From: Nocardioidaceae bacterium
Lineage (GTDB): Bacteria; Actinomycetota; Actinomycetes; Propionibacteriales; Nocardioidaceae
Assembly (NCBI GenBank): GCA_017744365.1
Contig: JAGIBL010000005.1
Span: 1 to 64,000 of the forward strand
Reading direction: 5' to 3'
Length of the DNA: 64,000 nt
In this document: piece after piece, positions 6,812 to 15,282 of the stretch
Layout of the letters: each line of letters begins with the position of its first letter
How positions within the stretch are numbered: position 1 is the first letter of the stretch
The notes under the pieces: generated by a model
What the model saw: only the letters and a program-made list of their open reading frames with translations
Database searches by the model: none
What the model was told of the DNA's origin: nothing
Position numbers and translations under genes: made by a program

Positions 6812-7911
6812 AGGCGCATCGAGCGCAGACCGCGTGCCGCGGCAGCGCTCCGGAACGCGTCGTGGGCTCCGTCGCGGTCGCCCAGCTCGTCGAGGACGCT
6901 GCCGAGGTCGAACCAGGTTTGCGCGACGGCATGGTCGGCGCCGGCGCCCGTCAGGAGGAGCGTCGCGCGCCGGTAGTGGTCCTTGGCTTTGTCGATGTCG
7001 AACTGAGCCGCTGCGATCTGCCCGCGCCGGATGAAGACGGCGGCGTTCAGTGCCTGAGCGTCCGCCGGTGCGAGCCGGGCGCATTCGTTGATCTGGGCCT
7101 CGGCGTCGACGAGATCGCCGAGAATCAGGCTTGCATCGCACCGGCTCAGGCGCTGGCGTGCGAGATCGGTCGTCGAGACCGGCGCCCATGCGAGCTCGAG
7201 GTCGGCCTTGTCGAGGTTCTCCACGGCCGCGGTCACGTCGGGGTCGTCGAGTCCCAGCTGGAGATCGGCCACCATGCCACGGATGCGTCCGAGGTTCCGG
7301 GAGTCATCGCCGGCCTCGAAGAGCGAGAGCGCGAGCTTCGCGAGGTGCAACGCCTTCTCGCGCGAGCCCTCGGCGGCCTCGATCACGCTCGCGTTCCAAT
7401 AGGCGGAGGCGAGCGCCACCGGCGAGTTCACCCGCTCCGCGACCTCGATCGCGCGCTTGAGCGTGCGCATCGCGTAGCGGTTGTCGCCGCGCAGGTAGAC
7501 AGCTCCCGCAACCGTGACGGTCAGCTGGATCGCCTCGGTCAGGTGAGCGAGACCGAGCTCGTCGATCGTCGCTCTCGCGTCCTCACCAACGGAGATGGCC
7601 TTGCTGTACTCGCCCCGGTCGCGGTGGCAGCGGACCAGGCTCATCACAACGGACACCCATGCTTCGTCGGCGTGCGGATCCGCGACAAGCTTTGTCAGGG
7701 TCTCGATGGCCCCGTCCAGGTCACCGTCGAGCTCCTGGGCCGCGGCGCGGAGCCGGTTGGCAGCGCGGACGAGCTCGACGGGTGCTGATCCGTCGACGCT
7801 GCCGAGAACACCGACTGCTCGGTCGTGCGCCGTCCTGCTGTCGCGGGTTGCCAAGGCGAACTCGCCCTCGTCGACGAGCGCCTGGAGCTCGCGCACCTGC
7901 TCCGGGGTCAC
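6802..7911 (-). CDS. TPR-repeat protein, paralogue 2 (369 aa)
   Basis: This TPR-only protein has the same size and layout as its neighbours: an N-terminal helical bundle (VRELQALVDEGEFALATRD), then repeated units such as TIDELGLAHLTEAIQLTVTV, ASAYWNASVIEAAEGSREKA and AQTWFDLGSVLDELGDRDGA. No HTH, membrane segment or enzyme motif is seen. The GTG start overlaps the stop of TPR protein 3 (GTGA), so the two are one transcript. The 3' end meets the peptide gene convergently over a shared hairpin. Peptide or partner-protein binding is inferred from the fold only. Confidence 0.75.
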   Translation of the reverse strand: MTPEQVRELQALVDEGEFALATRDSRTAHDRAVGVLGSVDGSAPVELVRAANRLRAAAQELDGDLDGAIETLTKLVADPHADEAWVSVVMSLVRCHRDRGEYSKAISVGEDARATIDELGLAHLTEAIQLTVTVAGAVYLRGDNRYAMRTLKRAIEVAERVNSPVALASAYWNASVIEAAEGSREKALHLAKLALSLFEAGDDSRNLGRIRGMVADLQLGLDDPDVTAAVENLDKADLELAWAPVSTTDLARQRLSRCDASLILGDLVDAEAQINECARLAPADAQALNAAVFIRRGQIAAAQFDIDKAKDHYRRATLLLTGAGADHAVAQTWFDLGSVLDELGDRDGAHDAFRSAAAARGLRSMRLGG

Positions 7912-9044
7912 CCGGCTGCTCCTGCTGACGTGAAGCGTCCCCTGGGGCGCAGCTGCCCCGTCGCGGCCGCAGCTTGCTTGAAGGCCTCGCGTGCGCCGTC
8001 CGGCTCACCGACCTCGGAGAGCAGCGTTCCCAGCTCGAACCAGAGCTTGGCGGCCTTCCGGTCCGCCCCGATCGCGGTGAGCTTGTACACCGCGCTGCGG
8101 TAGGACTCCCGTGCGTTCTCCGTGCGGCCGCGTGCCGCCTCGAGCTGGCCGCGAAGAGCGAGTGCGGAGACCTCGACGAACGTGGCCGCGATCGTCGAGG
8201 AGAACACCTGGTCGAGCAGTGTCTCCGCCCCGTCGAGGTCCCCGGCGAGGAACCTGGCACGCGCGAGCGTTTCCAGGTTGTCGATGACGTTGATCGGGCT
8301 GCAGCGCGTCCAGGCGAAGTCGTCGGCCGCTTGCTCGAGGAGTGGCACCGCAGCATCGAGATCGGGAGGCTCGAGGCGAAGGTGAAACGTGCCGAGCACG
8401 CCGCGGAGCTGAGCTGCGTAGGTGTGGTTTCCGACGGACTCGAACGTCTCGAGTGCCTGTGCGGCCAGCGCGAGCGCGTCCTCGACATCGCCGTCGTGGG
8501 ACTCGATGATGCTCAGGTTCCAGAAGGCAGCAGCTCGTGCCTCGGGTAGGCCGACGCGCTCGGCGGTCGCCGCCGCGTTGCGCAGAATGCGCCTGGCATG
8601 GCGCACGTCGCCGCTCGACCAGTAGGACGAGGCCAGGGTCACCTGCAGCTTGATCGCGTTGTCGGTGGCGTCCAGCCCTGCTTCGCGGATGTTCTGCAGC
8701 AGGCCCTCGCCGCGCGCCAGGGACCGCTCGAGGTCGCCGATCTCGCGGTAGCACCAGATCAGCGTCATCGAGGCGCGCACCCAGCGTCGTCCCGGGTCGC
8801 GGACTGCGACGATGCCCTCCAGGGCTTCGATGGCGTCAGCTGTCCGGCCGACCGACTCGAGCGCGAGCGCCCGGGTGAGCAGGGCCGCCGGGAGGAGGTC
8901 GTCGTCAGATCGCCCGCGCACCAGGGAGAGGATGCGCTCCGCCTGCTCGAGAGCCTGGCGCCCGTCGCCGGTCTCCAGGGACAGCTCGGCGTAGTCGAGT
9001 GCCGCCCGGAGGTCGGCGTACTCGTCGGCGTCCACGTGCCCCAT
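7908..9044 (-). CDS. TPR-repeat protein, paralogue 3 (378 aa)
   Basis: First gene of the leftward TPR pair. Repeats are readable throughout (DALDYAELSLETGDGRQALE-type start, AAFWNLSIIESHDGDVEDAL, AKLWFELGTLLSEVGEPDGA). The motif x-AxxWNLSIIE is common to all three paralogues at the same place, showing duplication rather than chance TPRs. ATG 9044 (MGHVDADEYADL) is chosen; a GTG at 9095 in the same frame abuts AGGAGG with no spacer and is less likely. It diverges from the HIT gene over about 70 bases. Confidence 0.7.
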   Translation of the reverse strand: MGHVDADEYADLRAALDYAELSLETGDGRQALEQAERILSLVRGRSDDDLLPAALLTRALALESVGRTADAIEALEGIVAVRDPGRRWVRASMTLIWCYREIGDLERSLARGEGLLQNIREAGLDATDNAIKLQVTLASSYWSSGDVRHARRILRNAAATAERVGLPEARAAAFWNLSIIESHDGDVEDALALAAQALETFESVGNHTYAAQLRGVLGTFHLRLEPPDLDAAVPLLEQAADDFAWTRCSPINVIDNLETLARARFLAGDLDGAETLLDQVFSSTIAATFVEVSALALRGQLEAARGRTENARESYRSAVYKLTAIGADRKAAKLWFELGTLLSEVGEPDGAREAFKQAAAATGQLRPRGRFTSAGAAG

Positions 9045-9115
9045 TCTGCCGGGCTTTGCGCGCCCAGTGTCCGGGTTCGGCCGGACCGCGGACACCTCCT
9101 ACTACCCTCCTCCCC

Positions 9116-9526
9116 ATGAGCGACTGCCTCTTCTGCTCCATCGCGGCGGGGGAGATCGCGGCCGAGGTGGTGCTCGCCGACGAGGACTTCGTGGCCTTCC
9201 TCGACATCCGCCCGGTGTTCAAGGGGCACACTCTCCTGGTCCCGCGGGAGCACGTCGTCACGCTGCCCGATCTTGCCGCCGGCCTGCGCGACGGCTTCCT
9301 CGCCCAGGCGCAGCGGCTGGCGACGGCGATGGTCGAGGGGCTCGGCGCGCAGGGCTCGTTCGTGGCGATCAACAACACGGTGTCGCAGTCGGTGCCGCAC
9401 CTGCACTGCCACGTGGTGCCGCGCACCAAGGGCGACGGGCTGCGCGGGTTCTTCTGGCCGCGCACCAAGTACGCCGACGGCGAGGCGGCCACCTATGCCG
9501 CCAAGCTGCGGGCCGTCCTCGACTGA
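9116..9526 (+). CDS. HIT-family nucleotide hydrolase (136 aa)
   Basis: The histidine triad HLHCH lies near residue 95 in VPHLHCHVVPR, and the family's N-terminal CLFC (residues 4-7) and central HTLLVPREH are present. HIT proteins hydrolyse adenosine 5'-phosphoramidate-type or dinucleoside polyphosphate substrates in the cytosol. The length is typical of bacterial Hint/HIT proteins. The ATG at 9116 begins at the conserved MSDCLFC. It is a single gene, with the next gene converging on it 2 bases away. Confidence 0.9.
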   Translation: MSDCLFCSIAAGEIAAEVVLADEDFVAFLDIRPVFKGHTLLVPREHVVTLPDLAAGLRDGFLAQAQRLATAMVEGLGAQGSFVAINNTVSQSVPHLHCHVVPRTKGDGLRGFFWPRTKYADGEAATYAAKLRAVLD

Positions 9527-9528
9527 GA

Positions 9529-10599
9529 TCAGTAAGGCGTCGTGGCCGCGACCTGCAGCGTCCGCGCCAGCGAGAACGGCGAGGACTGCCGGACCAGCCA
9601 CGGCCGTCCGAACCAGAGGTAGCCGTCCACGTGCCGCTTGGCCCGCGCGGTCTGCTGCGTCCCCAGCCCCCACGCCGGGTCGCCGACCCGCCAGGTCGGC
9701 GGGATGCCGAGGGTGTCGCAGCGCACCTCGGTCAGGGTCCGGCACGGCTCCGCGTTGTCGAAGTCGCCTGCCGGGTGCTTGGCCCAGTACTGCGACCAGG
9801 TGAACGGGCGGCCGTTGTCGGCGGTGTCGATGACGAAATGCTTGCCGGGCAGCCCGGCCTGCGCGAGCGCCGCCACGATCCGGGTGCCGTAGTCGATGTT
9901 CGGCGCCACCCCCGAGTAGTGCGTCGCCCCGAGCGCGAAGCCGCGCACGTAGCGCACGCCGGCCGAGCGCAGCGTCGTGGCCGCCTTCTCGACCGAGAGC
10001 CAGTCGGAGTCCGAGGCGTCGAGGTAGACCGCCGCGTGCGGCAGCCCGCCCAGCACCTTGGCGGCGTACGACGTCAGCGCCATCCGCACCGCGGGCCGCC
10101 ACCCGCCGAGCGCCACGGCCAGGTCCGGCTCGAGCACGATCGCGACCCGGGAGCCGCCGATGCCGCGCGCCAGCTGGTCGATCCAGGCGCGGTAGCCGGC
10201 CAGGTCGGCGCTCGTCAGCGGCCGGTTCTTGCCGCTCTCGCTGTAGGGCCAGAGCCGGAACACCGCGAGCGGCACGACCACCTCGGGGTTGCCCCGCTGG
10301 GTCTTGGCCACGTAGTCGGCGATCTTCGCCGCGATCTGGCCCGACGGCGTCCACGGGCCGAACCAGATCGCGCGCGGGCGCAGCGCCACCTTGGCCAGCA
10401 GCGCCCGGTTGGCACCGGTCGCGTTCTGGTACGCCGGGTAGACCCCGTCCGACTTGCCCGTGTAGACGCCCCACGGGCGTCCCGCGAGCGGGTTCGTCGG
10501 GTTCGCGGCGTAGCCGGTCGCGGTCGCCGGCGGCACCACCAGCCCGGTGCCGGCGAACAGTGCCACCAGGACGACCATGAGCAGACGTGAGCGCGTCAT
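9529..10599 (-). CDS. Secreted glycoside hydrolase family 6-like protein (356 aa)
   Basis: An N-terminal signal peptide (TRSRLLMVVLVALFAGTGLV, cleavage near ATA) precedes a GH6-type barrel. VAIVLEPDL at about 152-160 contains the EPD whose Asp is the family's proton donor, and YRAWIDQLARGI matches the preceding helix. C-terminal blocks (KHFVIDTADNGRPF, then WGLGTQQTA) are as in bacterial endoglucanases. The usual second Asp motif (RDC) is not seen; the aligned region reads VFRLWPYSESG. It acts outside the cell, probably on beta-1,4-glucan or a related polymer, with activity uncertain. Confidence 0.75.
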   Translation of the reverse strand: MTRSRLLMVVLVALFAGTGLVVPPATATGYAANPTNPLAGRPWGVYTGKSDGVYPAYQNATGANRALLAKVALRPRAIWFGPWTPSGQIAAKIADYVAKTQRGNPEVVVPLAVFRLWPYSESGKNRPLTSADLAGYRAWIDQLARGIGGSRVAIVLEPDLAVALGGWRPAVRMALTSYAAKVLGGLPHAAVYLDASDSDWLSVEKAATTLRSAGVRYVRGFALGATHYSGVAPNIDYGTRIVAALAQAGLPGKHFVIDTADNGRPFTWSQYWAKHPAGDFDNAEPCRTLTEVRCDTLGIPPTWRVGDPAWGLGTQQTARAKRHVDGYLWFGRPWLVRQSSPFSLARTLQVAATTPY

Positions 10600-10683
10600 C
10601 GCTTCCCCTCCGAGGTTCCGAGGGGGCTGATCGGCAGGGGCGGACCGGACCTGAGCCCGGCCGAGGCACGGTCAGGGCCGGCG

Positions 10684-11784
10684 CTACGCCGTACGGCTCA
10701 GGTCGGCGCTGGGCTGGGCCTCGTCGACGTCGTCGTACGTGCCCCGGTCCACGAGCCGTGGCACCCAGCCGACGTGGTTGCCGGTGCCCAGCGCGGCGAC
10801 GTAGACGGCCAGCCCGCCGAGGACCATGCCGCCGAGCGCGTCCACGGAGAAGTGCCAGCCGAAGTAGATGGTCGCCAGGATGGTGAGAACCAGGTAGGCC
10901 CACGCCGCGATCCGCATCCAGCGCGCGGCCGCGATCAGCGTGAGGAACAGGCAGATCGTCATCATGATGCCGACGTGCAGCGAGGGGAACGCCGCGATGG
11001 TCTGCACCAGGTGCGTCGCGTGCGGGTCGCCGCCCATGTCGACGCCGTTCCCGTACGGCATCGGCACCACCAGCTTGCGGTCGTCCATCAGGTCGGTGAT
11101 GAGCGTGGAGGTGTAGGTGTGCGTGAGGTCGGTGAAGTCGCCGGGCTCGGAGTAGGCCGGACCGAGCGTCGGCAGCAGGAAGTAGCCGAGCGCGCCGAGC
11201 CCCCAGCACAGCGAGATCGCCGTGACGTACCAGGAGCCGGCCGCGGGGTGCCGGGTGAAGATCAGCGCGATCGCGATCGAAGCCGGCACCATCACGATCC
11301 AGGTCACGTAGACGGCCGAGAAGACCTCCGCCATCCAGGTGGTCCCGAAGACCGTGTGCAGCACGTTCGCCGGGTCGTTCCCGAGCCAGAGCGCGTGATC
11401 GATCCGCTCCAGGGTGTCGTCCCAGATCCTGCCGTTGACGAAGGGCACGTAGCTCTTGAGATTCCGGAAGGCGGCATAGGAGACGTACCAGGTGGCCAGT
11501 CCGGAGAGCGCGAAGATCGTGTGCCGCCGGTTCCACCGCTCGCGGACGACCTCGCCGAAGTGCGCGCGCAGGCTCGGCCAGTCGTGCCGGCTGCGCAGCA
11601 GCGCCCGGGGGAGCACGTCGAGGAGCCAGGCGAACCCGACGATCGCCGGGATCTGCAGGTACGCCGGCACCACGACTCCGTCGGGGTCGCGGATCGGCAG
11701 GTCCTCGACCGCGGAGACGAACCACGTCGCGAGCGCGAGCGCCAATGCGCAGGCGCCCCCGAACATGAAGTTGGCTCGTCGCAC
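10684..11784 (-). CDS. PAP2-superfamily membrane phosphatase/phosphotransferase (366 aa)
   Basis: A polytopic membrane protein with about six hydrophobic segments. The PAP2 catalytic motifs are FPSLH at 266-270 and WHFSVDALGG at 310-319, whose His residues form the catalytic pair. The arrangement (YVSYAAFRNLKSYVPFVN near 100-117) is that of the inositolphosphotransferase/Aur1-like PAP2_3 group rather than a small undecaprenyl pyrophosphatase. It probably transfers or removes a phospho-head group on a lipid. The C-terminal tail is acidic and cytosolic. It reads divergently from the SDR gene. Confidence 0.8.
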   Translation of the reverse strand: MRRANFMFGGACALALALATWFVSAVEDLPIRDPDGVVVPAYLQIPAIVGFAWLLDVLPRALLRSRHDWPSLRAHFGEVVRERWNRRHTIFALSGLATWYVSYAAFRNLKSYVPFVNGRIWDDTLERIDHALWLGNDPANVLHTVFGTTWMAEVFSAVYVTWIVMVPASIAIALIFTRHPAAGSWYVTAISLCWGLGALGYFLLPTLGPAYSEPGDFTDLTHTYTSTLITDLMDDRKLVVPMPYGNGVDMGGDPHATHLVQTIAAFPSLHVGIMMTICLFLTLIAAARWMRIAAWAYLVLTILATIYFGWHFSVDALGGMVLGGLAVYVAALGTGNHVGWVPRLVDRGTYDDVDEAQPSADLSRTA

Positions 11785-11896
11785 GGTGTGCAGCCTAGAT
11801 GAGTCCGCCGCGGGACCTGCCGCCGCCGGGTCCTAGAGTGACTGTGCTGCTGCCCCTGGGGCGGCCACCTGGACCAGCACACGAACAGGAGCAGTC

Positions 11897-12655
11897 ATGG
11901 GTCGTTACGACGGACGCGTCGCGATCGTCACCGGTGCCGCGCGCGGCATCGGCGCCGGCACCGCCAAGCGGTTCGCCGAGGAGGGCGCCGCGGTCGCCAT
12001 CTTCGATCTGGACGAGGCCCAGGCCGCCGAGACGGCAGCGGGGCTCGGGGGCGCGGCGAAGGCGATCGGCGTCGGCGTGAACGTGGCCGACGCGGCCTCG
12101 GTCGAGGCCGGGGTGGCGCGGGTCCTCGACGAGCTCGGCGGGCTGCACGTGCTGGTGAACAACGCCGGCATCACCCGCGACAACCTGCTGTTCAAGCTCA
12201 CCGAGGAGGACTGGGACTCGGTGTTGAACGTGCACCTCAAGGGCGCGTTCCTGATGAGCAAGGCGGCGCAGAAGACCTTCGTCGAGCAGAAGTACGGCAA
12301 GATCCTCAACCTGTCGAGCATCTCGGCCAACGGCAACCGCGGCCAGGCCAACTACTCCGCGGCCAAGGCGGGCGTGCAGGGCTTCACCCGCACCCTGGCC
12401 CTCGAGCTCGGCCCGTTCGGCGTCAACGTGAACGCGATCGCGCCGGGCTTCATCGCCACCGAGATGACCGACGACACCGCGCGCCGGCTCAAGATGGACG
12501 TCGACGAGTTCCGCAAGCTCAACGCCGAGGCGAACCCGGTCAAGCGGGTCGGCTTCCCCGAGGACATCGCCGCCGCGGCGGCCTTCCTGTGCAGCGACGA
12601 GGCGTCGTACATCACCGGACAGACGTTGTACGTCGACGGCGGCGCCAAGATCTGA
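11897..12655 (+). CDS. 3-oxoacyl-ACP reductase-like SDR (252 aa)
   Basis: Classical short-chain dehydrogenase: NAD(P)-binding TGAARGIG at 12-19, LVNNAG at 86-91, and catalytic Ser/Tyr/Lys in the segment SISANGNRGQANYSAAK (Tyr153, Lys157). The C-terminus ITGQTLYVDGGAKI is typical of FabG. Substrate is not certain: acyl-ACP or acyl-CoA reduction is most likely. It stands alone with its own terminator directly after it, and there is no fatty-acid synthase cluster. Confidence 0.85.
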   Translation: MGRYDGRVAIVTGAARGIGAGTAKRFAEEGAAVAIFDLDEAQAAETAAGLGGAAKAIGVGVNVADAASVEAGVARVLDELGGLHVLVNNAGITRDNLLFKLTEEDWDSVLNVHLKGAFLMSKAAQKTFVEQKYGKILNLSSISANGNRGQANYSAAKAGVQGFTRTLALELGPFGVNVNAIAPGFIATEMTDDTARRLKMDVDEFRKLNAEANPVKRVGFPEDIAAAAAFLCSDEASYITGQTLYVDGGAKI

Positions 12656-12690
12656 GCGGCTGAAGCACGCCGTACGACGGCAACACACGG

Positions 12691-12718
12691 GGGGTCCTGC
12701 CGGGAACGGTAGGACCCC
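12691..12718 (+). terminator. Hairpin after the SDR gene
   Basis: GGGGTCCTGCC (12691-12701) pairs with GGTAGGACCCC (12708-12718), an 11-bp stem with one G-U pair and a 6-base loop, located 36 bases after the stop. Confidence 0.65.
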
Positions 12719-12724
12719 TCCGTC

Positions 12725-13789
12725 ATGCTGGAGCCCATGAGCTTTGCGCCTCCCACCGTCCGTTCCCGCCTTGCCCGACCCGCCGCCGCGGTCGCTCTCG
12801 CCCTGGTCGCCAGCCTGGCCGTCGCCGGCTGTGGCGGCAGCGAGAAGAAGGAGTCGAACGACCGGCCGACCTCGCAGCCGACCCAGGGCGGCACCAAGCT
12901 CGCCGCGGTCTGGCCGCTGACCGGACTGCCGGCGCCGGAGACCACCCCGAACCACCCGGTGATGATCGTCAAGATCGACAACACCGCCGCCAGCGACCCG
13001 CAGGTCGGCCTCGGCAAGGCCGACATGGTCGTCGAGGAGCTGGTCGAGGGCGGCATCACCCGGCTGGCCGCGCTCTTCTACTCCCAGCTGCCCGCCAAGG
13101 CCGGCCCGGTCCGCTCGGCGCGGGCCTCGGACATCGGCGTGGTCCGTCCGACGCACGCCGTCCTGGTCGCCAGCGGCATGGCCCCGGACACGGTTCGCCG
13201 GCTCAACGACGCCAAGGTCAAGTACTTCACCATGGGCGCCCCGGGCGTGCAGCGCGACGCCGGTGACCCGCAGCACGACTTCCTGCACAGCGTCTTCGTG
13301 AACCTGCCCAAGCTGGCCCGGAGCATCAAGGCGGAGCCGGTCGTGCCGGCCAGCTACCTGCCGTGGGGCAAGGACACCGACTTCGCCGGGGTGGCGCCGG
13401 CCACCAAGATCAGCGTCGCGTTCAGCCGGGCGACGACCACCCGGTTCACCTTCGACGCGGCCACCAAGAAGTACACGAACGTCAACAGCTACGCGGGCCG
13501 TGGCGACGAGTTCAAGCCGGACTCGGTGCTGGTGCTGCGGGTCCGCGAGGGCGACGCCGGCTACCGCGACCCGGCCGGCAACCCGGTGCCCGAGACGCTG
13601 TTCTTCGGCCGCGGCAACCTGGTGCTGTTCCACAACGGCCAGCTGGTGCGCGGCACCTGGACCAAGGCGAAGCGGGAGAGCCCGCTGCAGCTGAGCACGG
13701 CCGCCGGGCCGCTCAAGGTGCCCGCCGGGCACGTCTGGATCGAGCTGCTGCCGACCGAGCCGGCCGGGGGACACCTCACCTTCCAGTGA
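12725..13789 (+). CDS. DUF3048 (YerB-like) lipoprotein (354 aa)
   Basis: The signal peptide ends in a lipobox (SLAVAGCGG, Cys near residue 36), so the mature protein is anchored to the outer face of the membrane. Two-part DUF3048 features follow: VMIVKIDNTAASDPQVGLGK, then ADMVVEELVEGGITRLAALF, GPVRSARASD and, at the C-terminus, GTWTKAKRESPLQL. The family's biochemical role is unknown; it is widespread in Gram-positive bacteria. Start may be ATG 12725 or ATG 12737. It converges with the TetR gene, 3 bases apart. Confidence 0.8.
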   Translation: MLEPMSFAPPTVRSRLARPAAAVALALVASLAVAGCGGSEKKESNDRPTSQPTQGGTKLAAVWPLTGLPAPETTPNHPVMIVKIDNTAASDPQVGLGKADMVVEELVEGGITRLAALFYSQLPAKAGPVRSARASDIGVVRPTHAVLVASGMAPDTVRRLNDAKVKYFTMGAPGVQRDAGDPQHDFLHSVFVNLPKLARSIKAEPVVPASYLPWGKDTDFAGVAPATKISVAFSRATTTRFTFDAATKKYTNVNSYAGRGDEFKPDSVLVLRVREGDAGYRDPAGNPVPETLFFGRGNLVLFHNGQLVRGTWTKAKRESPLQLSTAAGPLKVPAGHVWIELLPTEPAGGHLTFQ

Positions 13790-13792
13790 GGC

Positions 13793-14503
13793 TCACTCGG
13801 GCAGCAGGTCCTCGGGGTCCGGCAGCTCGACGCCGCTCTCGGCCAGCGAGCGCAGACCGGCCAGGATGAAGGACATCGCCGTCTCCACCTGGGCCACGGC
13901 GTACTTCGGGTCGCTGGCGGTGCTCACCGACTCGCCGGCCGCCGACAGCGCGCCGAAGAAGATCCGGCTGAACGTCTCGAGCATCTCTTCGGACAGGTCG
14001 TAGCTGGACCCCTCCAGGACCAGCTTGACCATCTCCTGGATGAGCCCGAAGCTGGACCGTTCCTCCTGCTCGCGGAACCGCTCGTACCCCAGCACCGCCG
14101 GGCCCTCCTGGATCACGATCCGCTGGTACGACGGGTCCTGGACGATGTCGAGGAAGGCGCGCAGACCGATCAGCGCCTTGTCCCACGGGTCGCTCGACTT
14201 CTTCAGAGCCTTGCGGATCCGCTTGGAGGCGTCGGCCTCGATGCCCTCGAAGACGGCCTCGAAGACGGCCTGCTTGCCGCTGAAGTGGTGGTAGAGCGCC
14301 CCCTTGGTGACCCGGGCCCCGGCGACGATCGCGTCCAGGCTGGTGGCCGCGTAGCCCTGCTCGGTGAACAGCTCGGTGGCCACGTCCACGAGCGCCCGCT
14401 TGGTGGTCGCCGAGTACTGCTGCCGCCGGGACACGCTCGGCATCTTCTTGGGGACCTTGGGCAGGCTCGAGCGGAGCTTGTCCGCGGGTGAGCGCATCGA
14501 CAT
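13793..14503 (-). CDS. TetR-family transcriptional regulator (236 aa)
   Basis: The N-terminal HTH is clear (TKRALVDVATELFTEQGYAA, then SLDAIVAGARVTKGALYHHF). The all-helical C-terminal ligand and dimer domain has no identifiable inducer pocket. It is divergent from the conserved unknown gene at 14643, with a perfect palindrome in the gap at 14593-14611, so it most likely represses that gene and itself. Confidence 0.85.
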   Translation of the reverse strand: MSMRSPADKLRSSLPKVPKKMPSVSRRQQYSATTKRALVDVATELFTEQGYAATSLDAIVAGARVTKGALYHHFSGKQAVFEAVFEGIEADASKRIRKALKKSSDPWDKALIGLRAFLDIVQDPSYQRIVIQEGPAVLGYERFREQEERSSFGLIQEMVKLVLEGSSYDLSEEMLETFSRIFFGALSAAGESVSTASDPKYAVAQVETAMSFILAGLRSLAESGVELPDPEDLLPE

Positions 14504-14592
14504 TCCGGCAGTCTAAGACCGACTCGCGGTATGTGTCCGGTTCCGCTGTGCTCACCGTCACGTCGTTGAAAGTTGCCGTACGCGAAGTCGGC

Positions 14593-14611
14593 TACGTACT
14601 CTCAGTACGTA
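14593..14611. promoter_or_regulatory. TetR-type operator palindrome
   Basis: TACGTACT and AGTACGTA form a perfect 8-bp inverted repeat around CTC, 32 bases upstream of the ATG at 14643. A second feature is a repeated CGGTATGTG near 14527 and 14616. The position between the divergent TetR gene and its likely target makes this the best operator candidate. Confidence 0.65.
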
Positions 14612-14642
14612 CCAACGGTATGTGAGCGAAAGGATGGGGACC

Positions 14643-15188
14643 ATGACCTGGAACGCCTTCCATCACCGTGGGGAGATCCTCCACACCGTTATCGAGACTG
14701 CGAACGCCCGCCGCGACGGTGTGCTGCCGATGGACCTGCCCGGCGTGAGGGAGATCTTCCGCGACGAGCTGGACCTGCTGGCGGCCCTGTCCCTGAAGTG
14801 GCACGCGCGGCTCTCCGGCAACGTCGAGCGCGAGCTCATGCACCAGCCGCTGGACCTGGAGGGCGCGGTCGCCGCGGCCTGGTCCCGGACCAGCGCCGAG
14901 GTGCCCGGGGTTCGCCTGATCCTGGACCGCTACACCGAGTCTCCGTCCGACCCCGAGATGGCGGAGGCCCTGACCAAGGCGCAGACCAAGGAGTGGCTCA
15001 AGCTGGCCGCCGCCGCGGGTCTGTCCAACGACGAGTCCGTCTCGGCCGCCCGCGCTGGTGCGCGGGTCGTGCAGCGCGCCCGCGCGACCGAGCCGGTCTC
15101 TGCCGCTGCCCCGCGGCGGACCACGACCGTCGGCGATGTGGCGACTCCCTCCCTCGTCGACCGGATCAAGGCGGTTCTCGCCGCCTGA
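14643..15188 (+). CDS. Conserved hypothetical protein next to TetR (181 aa)
   Basis: ATG 14643 (MTWNAFHHRGEILHTVIETA) is preferred because AAAGGA lies upstream at a workable distance; GTG 14622 and ATG 14634 are in frame. The N-terminal 125 residues look all-helical (FRDELDLLAALSLKWHARLS). The tail is a Pro/Ala/Arg-rich linker ending in a short helix (SLVDRIKAVLAA). No membrane segment or catalytic motif is visible. I do not recognise the family. Its promoter carries a TetR operator, so it is probably induced by a small molecule. Confidence 0.6.
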   Translation: MTWNAFHHRGEILHTVIETANARRDGVLPMDLPGVREIFRDELDLLAALSLKWHARLSGNVERELMHQPLDLEGAVAAAWSRTSAEVPGVRLILDRYTESPSDPEMAEALTKAQTKEWLKLAAAAGLSNDESVSAARAGARVVQRARATEPVSAAAPRRTTTVGDVATPSLVDRIKAVLAA

Positions 15189-15202
15189 TTCCTCCCACGG
15201 AC

Positions 15203-15241
15203 GATCCCCGGGCTCTCCTCCCTCCCTTGGGCCCGGGGATC
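15203..15241 (+). terminator. Hairpin terminator after the hypothetical gene
   Basis: GATCCCCGGG (15203-15212) pairs perfectly with CCCGGGGATC (15232-15241) around a 19-base pyrimidine-rich loop, 15 bases after the stop. Confidence 0.6.
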
Positions 15242-15282
15242 TGTCGTTCTCCCGGGGTGCCAGAACGTGCCACGATGAACCC

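Noticed and set aside
5312-9044. TPR proteins as HTH-TPR regulators (RRNPP regulators of Rgg/PlcR type)
   Set aside because: None of the three has an N-terminal helix-turn-helix; only the Rap-like, TPR-only architecture fits.
8765-11725. Very long leftward frame (about 986 codons) across HIT, GH6 and PAP2 genes
   Set aside because: Arg/Gly/Ala-rich shadow frame of high-GC coding DNA; the genes in the other frames have clear family motifs.
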